Source of the DNA: UBA3839 sp902776985
Lineage (GTDB): Bacteria > Bacteroidota > Bacteroidia > Bacteroidales > Bacteroidaceae
DNA: 64,000 nt
Reading direction: 5' to 3'
Assembly: GCA_902776985.1 (NCBI GenBank)
Contig: CACYSD010000011.1
Location: 1-64,000, forward strand
Translations under genes and position numbers: made by a program
Notes under the pieces: generated by a model
The model's database searches: none
Seen by the model: only the letters and a program-made list of their open reading frames with translations
What the model was told of the DNA's origin: nothing
Shown: piece after piece, positions 36,459 to 43,750 of the stretch
Numbering within the stretch: the stretch's first letter is position 1
Layout: each line of letters begins with the position of its first letter

Positions 36459-36490
36459 TTTGCACCATATTATTAGAATAAATAATTTTG
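36459..36490 (+). promoter_or_regulatory. Consensus promoter of the large secreted protein
   Basis: TTTG at 36459-36462, a 20-base spacer, then TAATTTTG at 36483-36490 match the Bacteroidetes promoter consensus well. The gap from the HTCS start (36137) to here is A/T-rich; a weak GAAATTTG on the minus strand at 36191-36198 may serve the HTCS. Confidence 0.72.
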
Positions 36491-36568
36491 CAGCGAAAAA
36501 TTTTGTTTTGAAACGAAAGTTCTAACACAATCAACAATTTTAACTTATTTACTAATTTTAATTTTTTT

Positions 36569-39500
36569 ATGAAGAAACTTTTACTTATGGCAGCGATGCT
36601 TTTAACAGGCACCTCTGCATTCGCTCAAGTTCCAGACGCTTCAGAATGGAAGAAGGGCGATGAGATTACCAGTAAGATTTCTTGGGGTAACCTTAGTTTC
36701 CAGAATGATCTCCAGGGTGATCAAATGGATTATTGGCAACTTACAAGTTCTAAAGGTAGCTTTACTAAGACTGGTGGTCTGTTCGAAGTTTACGATGGAG
36801 CTGACGTAGAGCTTTATCAGTATGTAGAACTTCCTGCAGGTATGTACCGTGTGCAGTGTCAGGGTTACTATCGTTGTGGTACATCTTGGGATGATGACCC
36901 TAATTCTTTTGGCAATCCTGAAAAATGGCAGGATAATGCCCTTCTGACCGTTCAGAATGGTAAGTATGACGTAACAAGCAATGAATTTGCTGCATCTCGT
37001 ACTTTCGCTAATCCTTTGATGCCTCGTCTGTTCCTCAACCAGCCTGATCAACTCTATGTTGGTCCTAAGGATGGTGAACCTGATTATCCAGGTTGGGATA
37101 TGAGTGACGGTAACTATGGTGATAAGGGTTGGGGACCATGTTCTGTTCCTGGTTCATTGGTTTGGTTCCAGGCTGGTCTCTATGCTCCATACGAGAATGA
37201 AGACGAGGAAATCCAGTACAATATGGTTGACTTCTTCGTTGCAGAACCTGGTTATGTAAGAATCGCTGTTACTAAGATCGATCCTAGAAGCGCAGACTCT
37301 TTCATGGTTACTAACTTCCAGATGTTCTATGAAGGTGAAGTAGATCCTGAAACAGTAGAACTTATTGCCCTCCAGAGTGATATCCAGTCAGTTTACAACA
37401 AGCTTAATAAGATGGCAAATGACCTCGGTGGTGGTTTGCTCTACACTCTTGTAAGCGACGCTCTCATGGATTTCGACGGCGAATACGACATCCCAAGTCT
37501 TGATACAAAAGAGAAGTGCGAGAAAGCTCTTGACGTTCTCAACACTCTCTACGCTGACGCTACTGCAGCTCTCGCATCTATGACTGCAATTGAAGATGTT
37601 ATGAGAGTTATGGATCTTCTCTATAATACTACTGACTATGCAGGTAAGGCTGATTTCGGTGCAGCTATTACAGCAGCTAAGAACTGTATTGATCCTAACT
37701 ACGAAAAGACAGATGCTGATGACTTCGATACATTCACTAAGGCTTACAACGACCTTATCGAAGCACGTATCACATACCTCCTCACTCAGGAACCTGATCA
37801 CGGAGCATACAACTTCTCTGCTGCTATCAGCACTCCATTCTTCTGCGATGACGAATACACTCCACGTTGGAACGCTGAAGCAGGTGCTTATCAGTTCCCA
37901 ACTATCGAAGGCGTAGCAGACGAACTGCAGCCAGAAAACACATGGGCAACAATCCAGGAACAGGGCTATAGCGAAGCTAAGGGCGCTGAAGGCCGTGAAA
38001 ACTGGGTTCCTATCTGCGAAAATGTTACTGTAAAAGAAAAGTTTGTTGAGAACACTTGGATTATGAAGTCAACTACATGGCACGGTGGCGGTCCTGCTTC
38101 TGTAACAATGCAGCACTCTTATCCTGCAATCGGTGGTTGGACAGCAGAACCTACTGGCAACCCAGAACTTCTCTATCAGACAATCACAGGTCTGCCAAAC
38201 GGATTCTATTCAATGTCAGCTCTTATGTGTAACGCTGGTGCAGACGTCTCTGCTCTTCAGTTCGCTTACATCGAGGCTGGTGACATGAAGGAAACTGCTC
38301 CTCTTACTCAGAAAGGTAACCCATGGTGGGGTGGTAGCCGTGACCAGTGGCGTCAGACTGTATGGGAGAAACTTACTACTAATATGGTATATGTAAGCGA
38401 TGGTAAGGTTACTATCGGTACTTCTTCAGATGCATTCTATGCTTCTACAGGTTTCCAACTCTACTACTACGGTGAAACTCCTGACTTCTCAGGTCTTCTC
38501 ACTCCATCTATCGAAGCTGCTAAGGCTAACATCGCTACTCTTAAGTGGCCTGGTGATATCGCTGCAGCTAATGCAATCATGGCTCAGATTCCTGAGACAA
38601 TCAATGATCAGGATCAATATCAGGCTGCTCTCAAGGTTATCAGCGACGTTAATACTTATGTAACTACTGCTAACAACGTAATCGACAACTGGAAGGGTCT
38701 TGACAACTTCACTGCACTTGGCGACCAGTTCGAAGAAACTTCTCCTGAATATGCAATCGTTCAGACAGCTTGGGCACAGACTCTGACTCTCGGTGACAAT
38801 GATACCGATACTTACCTCGACGCTATCGCTAACGACAACGATTACGCTGCTTACGTTCGCTACTTCGACTATCGTGCAAGCATGGGTGACCTCATCAAGA
38901 GTGACAATGTTGCTCCTGTAATCGCTGAACAGAACGCATATCTCACAGAGAACTATGCTACAGCAGAAAAGATCGATGAACTCATCGGTGCTCTTGCTGG
39001 TCCTTACAATGCAGCTCTCCTCGCTTCTCTCGGAATCGCTAACGCTTCTGAAAGCAATCCTGTTGACATCACAGCTCTCATCATCAATCCTAAGTTCGAC
39101 GAAGGTTCTAAGGGATGGCAGGGTACTGCTATCACAGTAACTGGTCCTTCTATCGCTGAAGACCTCGGTGCTGCTGAAGTTTGGAACTGTGACTTCGATG
39201 TTTACCAGACTATCAAGACTCTGCCTGCTGGTTGCTACCAGATCCAGTGCCAGACATTCTACCGTGACGGTGGCGACGCTAAGACCGCTTACAACAACTG
39301 GGTATACAACGCAGCTGAAGATATGGAATTCTGGACTCCAAACGTAGTCCTCTATGCTAACGAATGTGACTCTCTCGTTAACTCTATTGCAAGTGAAACA
39401 TTCACTACTCGCTCTATGACTGAATTCCGCGACAAGATGATTGACGCAGAAGAAGGTGACGCTCAGGGTAACATCTACCAGATTCCTCACTGGAAGGTTC

Positions 39501-39958
39501 TTGATCTTGAAGGCGAACATAAAGATGAAGAAGGCAAATTCGTGAATGAATACGACCGCGAGTATGAAGATGGTTCTCAGTGGTACTGGGATTCTGTAAT
39601 CGAAGACATCGACGATGTATTCTACTATCCAGCTTCACTTACTGGTGCTACTAAGGTATTCGAACAGAATCCTGACAAGTACGTTCACGCTGTAACTGTA
39701 ATGGTTCCAGAAGGTGGTGACCTCCGATTCGGTTTGAAGAACACTGCATTCATCAGCAACCACTGGTGTGTATTCGACAACTTCAAACTCTTCTACCTCG
39801 GTAAAGAGCCAACATCTGCAATCAGCAATGTTGAAGGAACTGTAGCTGCACGCAACGAATACTACAGCATCTCAGGTGCACGCCTCAGCGCTCCTCAGCG
39901 TGGTATCAACATCGTTCGCAAGGCTAATGGTCAGACTGTAAAGATTTTCGTTAAGTAA
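36569..39958 (+). CDS. Very large secreted protein with repeated beta-sandwich modules
   Basis: A 1129-residue exported protein (signal peptide ending S-A-F-A-Q). At least three modules each contain a Q-T/Y-x-x-x-L-P-x-G-x-Y-x-x-x core (L-P-A-G-M-Y-R-V-Q-C-Q near 91, L-P-N-G-F-Y-S-M near 545, L-P-A-G-C-Y-Q-I-Q-C-Q near 890), separated by helical stretches. No catalytic motif is seen, so a binding or surface-layer role is likely. The C-terminal tail (A-P-Q-R-G-I-N-I-V-R, ending K-I-F-V-K) is like that of the glycosidase at 9554. Codon choice (GCT, CTC/CTT, ATC, GGT, AAG) is close to that of tuf, which suggests very high expression. Confidence 0.8.
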   Translation: MKKLLLMAAMLLTGTSAFAQVPDASEWKKGDEITSKISWGNLSFQNDLQGDQMDYWQLTSSKGSFTKTGGLFEVYDGADVELYQYVELPAGMYRVQCQGYYRCGTSWDDDPNSFGNPEKWQDNALLTVQNGKYDVTSNEFAASRTFANPLMPRLFLNQPDQLYVGPKDGEPDYPGWDMSDGNYGDKGWGPCSVPGSLVWFQAGLYAPYENEDEEIQYNMVDFFVAEPGYVRIAVTKIDPRSADSFMVTNFQMFYEGEVDPETVELIALQSDIQSVYNKLNKMANDLGGGLLYTLVSDALMDFDGEYDIPSLDTKEKCEKALDVLNTLYADATAALASMTAIEDVMRVMDLLYNTTDYAGKADFGAAITAAKNCIDPNYEKTDADDFDTFTKAYNDLIEARITYLLTQEPDHGAYNFSAAISTPFFCDDEYTPRWNAEAGAYQFPTIEGVADELQPENTWATIQEQGYSEAKGAEGRENWVPICENVTVKEKFVENTWIMKSTTWHGGGPASVTMQHSYPAIGGWTAEPTGNPELLYQTITGLPNGFYSMSALMCNAGADVSALQFAYIEAGDMKETAPLTQKGNPWWGGSRDQWRQTVWEKLTTNMVYVSDGKVTIGTSSDAFYASTGFQLYYYGETPDFSGLLTPSIEAAKANIATLKWPGDIAAANAIMAQIPETINDQDQYQAALKVISDVNTYVTTANNVIDNWKGLDNFTALGDQFEETSPEYAIVQTAWAQTLTLGDNDTDTYLDAIANDNDYAAYVRYFDYRASMGDLIKSDNVAPVIAEQNAYLTENYATAEKIDELIGALAGPYNAALLASLGIANASESNPVDITALIINPKFDEGSKGWQGTAITVTGPSIAEDLGAAEVWNCDFDVYQTIKTLPAGCYQIQCQTFYRDGGDAKTAYNNWVYNAAEDMEFWTPNVVLYANECDSLVNSIASETFTTRSMTEFRDKMIDAEEGDAQGNIYQIPHWKVLDLEGEHKDEEGKFVNEYDREYEDGSQWYWDSVIEDIDDVFYYPASLTGATKVFEQNPDKYVHAVTVMVPEGGDLRFGLKNTAFISNHWCVFDNFKLFYLGKEPTSAISNVEGTVAARNEYYSISGARLSAPQRGINIVRKANGQTVKIFVK

Positions 39959-39980
39959 TTACGAATAATCCACAATAATC

Positions 39981-40020
39981 AATCAGGGATGTGTCACTCC
40001 GACACGTCCCTGATTTTTTT
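39981..40020 (+). terminator. Terminator of the large secreted protein gene
   Basis: AATCAGGGA-T-GTGTC pairs with GACAC-G-TCCCTGATT around a five-base loop (one T.G pair) and is followed by seven T. It lies 22 bases after the stop codon. Confidence 0.88.
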
Positions 40021-40140
40021 ATGTCAGAATTGCTTTGCAGATACAAGTGTTTTGATTAACTTTGTCATTACTTAGTTTTTGAGTTCTATCGTCATAACTT
40101 CTTAACTCCATAACTTCTTAACTTCTGAAAGTATTACATT

Positions 40141-41109
40141 ATGAAGAAAATTGCTTTTATGGCTTTTGCTCTCTGCGCCATCTTTGCGCAGGCAGCTTGT
40201 AACAACACAAAAGGAACAGACAAAGGTGATGAACCTATCCCTATGTTCGTGCAAGTTTACGATTCACTTAATCTCGAGATGATTTACTGGACCGGATTTG
40301 ATCAGCCTGCAAAGGATGAAGACAACGATAAGTATTACGAGGATTGGTATAATGAATGGTTCTACCAGGATCAGTTCCGCAAGCACAAGGAGGAATACAC
40401 GAAAATCCTTGCAAACGACCAGACCTTCGTGCCCATTAAGTTTGTAAATGAAATAGCAATAGGTAAAGGCGAGGGTGAGTTCATGGAGTATGGTATGATA
40501 CGTTCGTCTCTTGAAGTGAAGACTCCAGGCTCTTTCTATGCCATGTCAGATCCCGAGTCGTACGACAGCGAAAAATTCTTCTGGATGCATCTTATCGTTA
40601 CCGACAGCTATCTCGCCTCTCACAAACTGCTTGCCGTAGACTACTTTGACTACAGCGAGAGTGATACGGTAAGTCTGCCGCAGAACGTAGTTCAGAAACT
40701 TGAGAAAAAATATGGCATGAAAGCTTCCCGTAGTGCACAGGTATGCAAGATAGGCAACCGCTATATATTCGGTCTCGTTCAGTTTGAGGGTGAATACAAG
40801 AACGCTCCTAAGGATCCAGATGATGACAGAAAGTATTGCCTTGCGCTCGACGTACTCATCGATGGGAATAAGGTCTATTGCTATGAGGATCTGGGTAACT
40901 TCGATGAAGTCTACGGCCAGACCTGGAACGTGGATGACGATGGTATGTATATCCCTACTGGCATCAATGCTGCCTTCGATGGTCCAAAAGGCTTGGAACT
41001 TTACTACGTTCGCACTGCTCCCGAAAGTTGTGCCGTAGGTCGTTATACTATCCAGAATGGCAAACTTGAAAAGCGTAACTATTCCACCTATTACATTTAT
41101 TACGATTAA
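40141..41109 (+). CDS. Putative lipoprotein of unknown function
   Basis: A 322-residue protein with a signal peptide and lipobox-like end (A-Q-A-A-C, Cys 19) followed by a charged linker. The mature part is acidic and rich in Tyr and Trp, with a Y-Y-E-D-W-Y-N-E-W-F-Y-Q-D-Q-F cluster near residue 65. No catalytic motif is recognised. It sits alone after a terminator, in a gap with the AGTTTTTGAGTTC-type A/T repeats found around the mosaic leader elements. I cannot assign a function. Confidence 0.72.
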   Translation: MKKIAFMAFALCAIFAQAACNNTKGTDKGDEPIPMFVQVYDSLNLEMIYWTGFDQPAKDEDNDKYYEDWYNEWFYQDQFRKHKEEYTKILANDQTFVPIKFVNEIAIGKGEGEFMEYGMIRSSLEVKTPGSFYAMSDPESYDSEKFFWMHLIVTDSYLASHKLLAVDYFDYSESDTVSLPQNVVQKLEKKYGMKASRSAQVCKIGNRYIFGLVQFEGEYKNAPKDPDDDRKYCLALDVLIDGNKVYCYEDLGNFDEVYGQTWNVDDDGMYIPTGINAAFDGPKGLELYYVRTAPESCAVGRYTIQNGKLEKRNYSTYYIYYD

Positions 41110-41144
41110 AACGTATATATTAGGCTTGTTTTTGATTTCTCGTG

Positions 41145-41152
41145 TATATTTG
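41145..41152 (+). promoter_or_regulatory. -7-like element upstream of palindromic array 1
   Basis: TATATTTG (TAnnTTTG) lies 58 bases before the first array unit. A comparable TATCTTTG lies 49 bases before array 2 (62437-62444). No matching TTTG box is seen, so transcription of the arrays is only a possibility. Confidence 0.3.
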
Positions 41153-41210
41153 TGTCTTTCGTAATGGCTTGATACACAAAGAGAAATTTTGATGGATTTT
41201 TTTTGGCTTC

Positions 41211-41332
41211 ATCAAAAAGTTGATGCCGCGGCATCAACTTTTTGATGTTGTGCTATCAAATATTTGATGTCGAACCATCAACTTCTTGATGCCGCGCCAT
41301 CAAAACTTTGATGACGAACCATCAAATAATGA
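41211..41332. repeat. Tandem array 1: five 22-bp palindromic units
   Basis: Five complete 22-bp units start at 41211, 41233, 41255, 41277 and 41299, with a partial sixth at 41321. Each reads ATCAA-N4-TTGAT followed by an 8-base linker such as GCCGCGGC or GTCGAACC. Read across unit junctions, TTTGATG-N6-CATCAAA hairpins appear. The first junction is a perfect 20-bp palindrome. A T-rich tract precedes the array. An equivalent five-unit array is at 62494-62613. Spacers of four bases rule out a CRISPR. The period is close to two DNA turns. Confidence 0.85.
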
Positions 41333-41404
41333 TTGTTTGTCTTAACTTCTCAACTCCTGTTTGTTTTTTTTTGAGATGTTTTTTACGTTTTTTTAGCATA
41401 AAAT

Positions 41405-41435
41405 TTTGTGATTTAGTGATTTTCTCGTAATTTTG
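41405..41435 (+). promoter_or_regulatory. Promoter of rpsU
   Basis: TTTG at 41405-41408, 19 bases, then TAATTTTG at 41428-41435 is an exact consensus promoter. The leader of about 120 bases contains a perfect 8-bp hairpin (TGTTTGCA/TGCAAACA, 41479-41499) that may regulate translation. Confidence 0.78.
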
Positions 41436-41562
41436 CAGACTTTTTGGTGGAAACCGGCATTATTTGTCGGTGTCTATTTGTTTGCAGTTGATGCAAACAG
41501 CCAGGAAGCAAAATACACATTATTAATATTATTAACAACAAAACCAAAAAAAATCAAACGTA

Positions 41563-41754
41563 ATGATTATCGTACCTGTTAAAGAAGGTGAGAACATTGA
41601 GCGCGCTCTCAAGAAGTTCAAGAGAAAGTCTGAAAAGACTGGTGTTATCAAGGAAGTTAGAACACGTCGTGAGTACGTGAAGCCATCAGTTAGCAAGCGC
41701 AAGAAGATGCAGCACGCTATCTATGTGAACAAACTTCATCAGTCAGAAGACTAA
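41563..41754 (+). CDS. rpsU: 30S ribosomal protein bS21
   Basis: A 63-residue, strongly basic small-subunit protein with the family start M-I-I-V-P-V-K-E-G-E-N-I-E-R-A-L-K-K-F-K-R-K and a basic helix (R-R-E-Y-V-K-P-S). It takes part in translation initiation. It is placed before xerC and hpf as in other Bacteroidales and has its own promoter. The ATG at 41563 is preceded by an A-rich leader, as usual in this phylum. Confidence 0.96.
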   Translation: MIIVPVKEGENIERALKKFKRKSEKTGVIKEVRTRREYVKPSVSKRKKMQHAIYVNKLHQSED

Positions 41755-41824
41755 AATCGAGAAGAAAATCAAAATTTTTACATCAAAATTTGGTTGCTTT
41801 CAAGAAAACAACTAAATTCGTGGC

Positions 41825-42778
41825 ATGGAAAAAGCGGTTGACGATAATCCGCACCGGCTCGATAAACTGAGGAACTTCTCAGTGGACATGCTTACGGATG
41901 GTTTCTTGGAGTATCTAAAGTCGGAGAGAAACCGTTCAGTGCGAACCGTAGCGTTATATGGTGATGCCTTGAACGAGTTTCAGAGGTTCTTTGAAAAACT
42001 AGGTGATGACCTGACTTGGGAGAGTGTCGATGCTGAAATCGTCAGGGACTGGATAATCCACCTGCTCGACGAACAGAAGCAGAAGGAAACGACCGTCAAT
42101 CTCAAACTCAGTGCGCTGCGCACGTTCTATCACTACCTGAATCTTATCGGACGGGTGAAAAAGAATCCGTTGCTTAAGGTGACGGGGCCGAAGAAAAAGA
42201 AAACGCTGCCTGCTTTCCTGAGAGACGACGAGATAAACCAACTGCTCGATGCTCCTGCCGACACAGAAGACTTTAAACAGGTTCGTGACCACACGATACT
42301 GCTTATGCTCTATGTGACGGGAATGAGAAACGCTGAACTGCGCAGCCTCCGCGACAAGGACATTCTGATGAATGAACGCCAGATTAAGGTGACTGGTAAG
42401 CGCAACAAACAGCGGATTATTCCCTTTGGCGACGAGTTGGCGAAAGGCATAGAAAACTACTGGAGGGTTCGAAAGGCCACCTTCGGTAATATGCCGCCGG
42501 AAGCCGTGTTCATGCTTGACGACAAGGGACGAGAAATGAACGGACCGCAATTGTCGCTCCATGTTTCCCATTTGCTTTCGCAGGCAACAAGCCAGAAGAA
42601 GCGAAGCCCGCACGTGCTGCGGCATACATTCGCTACTTCGATGCTTAACAACGGTGCCGATCTTCAGGCAATCCAGAAACTGCTCGGACATGAGAGTCTC
42701 AACACTACCCAGATCTACACACACCTGTCATTCGAAGAACTTAAAAAAGAGTATAACGGCGCACATCCGCGCTCATAA
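41825..42778 (+). CDS. xerC: Tyrosine recombinase XerC/XerD family
   Basis: A 317-residue site-specific recombinase. The N-terminal SAM-like domain (F-L-E-Y-L-K-S-E-R-N-R-S, about 28-110) precedes the catalytic domain. Its tetrad residues sit in T-G-M-R-N-A-E-L (Arg), H-V-L-R-H-T-F-A-T (His, Arg), G-H-E-S-L-N-T-T-Q (His) and I-Y-T-H (Tyr). Its place between rpsU and hpf is the chromosomal Xer position in Bacteroidales, so chromosome dimer resolution is likely rather than mobile-element integration. Starting at ATG 41888 would remove a 21-residue extension and match the usual family length better. XerC versus XerD cannot be settled here. Confidence 0.88.
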   Translation: MEKAVDDNPHRLDKLRNFSVDMLTDGFLEYLKSERNRSVRTVALYGDALNEFQRFFEKLGDDLTWESVDAEIVRDWIIHLLDEQKQKETTVNLKLSALRTFYHYLNLIGRVKKNPLLKVTGPKKKKTLPAFLRDDEINQLLDAPADTEDFKQVRDHTILLMLYVTGMRNAELRSLRDKDILMNERQIKVTGKRNKQRIIPFGDELAKGIENYWRVRKATFGNMPPEAVFMLDDKGREMNGPQLSLHVSHLLSQATSQKKRSPHVLRHTFATSMLNNGADLQAIQKLLGHESLNTTQIYTHLSFEELKKEYNGAHPRS

Positions 42779-42797
42779 CAATTAAAATCTAACGACT

Positions 42798-43097
42798 ATG
42801 GACATTACAGTAAAAGCAATCAAGTTTGATGCCACCGAACAGCTGCAAGCGTTTATTCAGAAGAAAATTAGTAAACTTGAGAAATTCTGCAGCGATATAA
42901 GAAAGGTAGAGGTGTCACTAAAGGTCGTAAAACCTGCAACAGCCCTCAATAAGGAAGCTACCGTTGTGGTAGTTGTACCAGGTGAGGAACTCATTGTAGA
43001 GAAAACATGCGACACGTTTGAAGAAGCAATAGATCAGAGCCTTCCTGCTTTGGAAAAGCAACTGGCTCGATACAAAGAAAAAGTCGGGAAAAAATAA
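42798..43097 (+). CDS. hpf: Ribosome hibernation-promoting factor (short form)
   Basis: A 99-residue protein of the HPF/YfiA (raiA) family that binds the 30S subunit and stops translation in stationary phase. It shows the beta-alpha-beta-beta-beta-alpha pattern with the start I-T-V-K-A-I-K-F-D-A-T-E-Q-L. A conserved C-D-T-F-E-E-A-I-D stretch follows in the second helix. The C-terminal dimerisation domain of long HPF is missing, so it is the short type. It follows xerC after 19 bases and precedes the tRNA/tuf transcription unit. Confidence 0.93.
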   Translation: MDITVKAIKFDATEQLQAFIQKKISKLEKFCSDIRKVEVSLKVVKPATALNKEATVVVVVPGEELIVEKTCDTFEEAIDQSLPALEKQLARYKEKVGKK

Positions 43098-43161
43098 AGT
43101 TGGCTGGTAAAATCATAAACAGTTAATTTTAGAGTCAATTTTAAAAATCTTCCTGAAAAAG

Positions 43162-43192
43162 TTTGACATTTGAAAAATAATGTCTACCTTTG
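43162..43192 (+). promoter_or_regulatory. Promoter of the tRNA-tuf operon
   Basis: TTTG at 43162-43165, 19 bases, then TACCTTTG at 43185-43192 is a full consensus promoter. A leader hairpin (TTCGTGTG/CACACGAA, 43200-43224) lies between it and the first tRNA. Confidence 0.8.
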
Positions 43193-43235
43193 CAGCCGCT
43201 TCGTGTGGACAATGTTCACACGAACGGCTATGCAA

Positions 43236-43309
43236 GCCTCTTTAGCTCAGTTGGCCAGAGCACGTGATTTGTAATCTCGGGGTCGTTGGTTCGAATCCGA
43301 CAAGAGGCT
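43236..43309 (+). tRNA. tRNA-Thr (TGT)
   Basis: A cloverleaf is formed: acceptor GCCTCTT/AAGAGGC, D-arm GCTCAGTTGGCCAGAGC, and anticodon loop TTTGTAA with TGT at 43270-43272. The T-arm has GTTCGAATC. CCA is not encoded. One pair of the anticodon stem is a T-T mismatch, which is unusual. Its 3' part recurs in the tandem repeat at 43401-43487. Confidence 0.93.
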
Positions 43310-43400
43310 CAAAGCTTTTACTTAAGAAGACGCTGAAAGCTCGCTTTCAAGCGGATTTTTAAGGAAAAGATTTGAAAGCCTGCCCACCGGCAGGGTTTTC

Positions 43401-43487
43401 GGATATCTAATCCGACAAGAGCCGTCAGACGCAAGGATATCTAATCCGACAAGAGCCGTCAGGCGCAAGGATATCCAATCCGACAAA
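43401..43487 (+). repeat. 34-bp tandem repeat carrying a tRNA-Thr 3' end fragment
   Basis: Two full 34-bp units (43401-43434, 43435-43468) and a 19-base partial unit (43469-43487) each contain AATCCGACAAGAG or its start. This is the same 13 bases as the T-arm/acceptor end of the preceding tRNA-Thr. The last unit ends exactly where tRNA-Tyr begins. The full units differ by one base. It may come from slippage or from repeated use of the tRNA end as an attachment site. Confidence 0.75.
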
Positions 43488-43573
43488 GGGCATATTCCAG
43501 AGTGGCCAAATGGGGCAGACTGTAAATCTGCTGGCTTTCGCCTTCGGTGGTTCGAATCCATCTGTGCCCACCA
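43488..43573 (+). tRNA. tRNA-Tyr (GTA)
   Basis: A class II tRNA of 86 bases: acceptor GGGCATA/TGTGCCC, anticodon stem CAGA-CTGTAAA-TCTG with GTA at 43521-43523, a long variable arm (GGCTTTCGCC region), T-arm GGTTCGAATCC, discriminator A and encoded CCA. Confidence 0.95.
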
Positions 43574-43624
43574 CACCTCTGAACTATAATGAGGAGGGAG
43601 AAACGAGATAGAATACACTAAATT

Positions 43625-43696
<72 letters not shown>

Positions 43697-43750
43697 CTTG
43701 TGTGCAAATTTATATTAACATTATATATTTAAAAGAAACTTTTTAAAGCT

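Noticed and set aside
38489..39520. Long antisense frame (343 codons) over the large secreted protein
   Set aside because: Strong codon bias in the sense gene avoids codons that would be stops in the antisense frame; the product is Ser/Val-rich with no domain.
41211..41332. Possible CRISPR array
   Set aside because: Unit of 22 bp with only four variable bases between the arms and an 8-base linker; there are no spacers of 25-40 bases and no cas genes.
41825..42778. Mobile-element integrase next to the tRNA genes
   Set aside because: Its place between rpsU and hpf and its XerC/D-type sequence fit the chromosomal recombinase; no element borders surround it.
43574..43624. tRNA-Gly expected between tRNA-Tyr and tRNA-Thr by comparison with E. 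coli
   Set aside because: Only 51 bases separate the two tRNAs and no cloverleaf fits.
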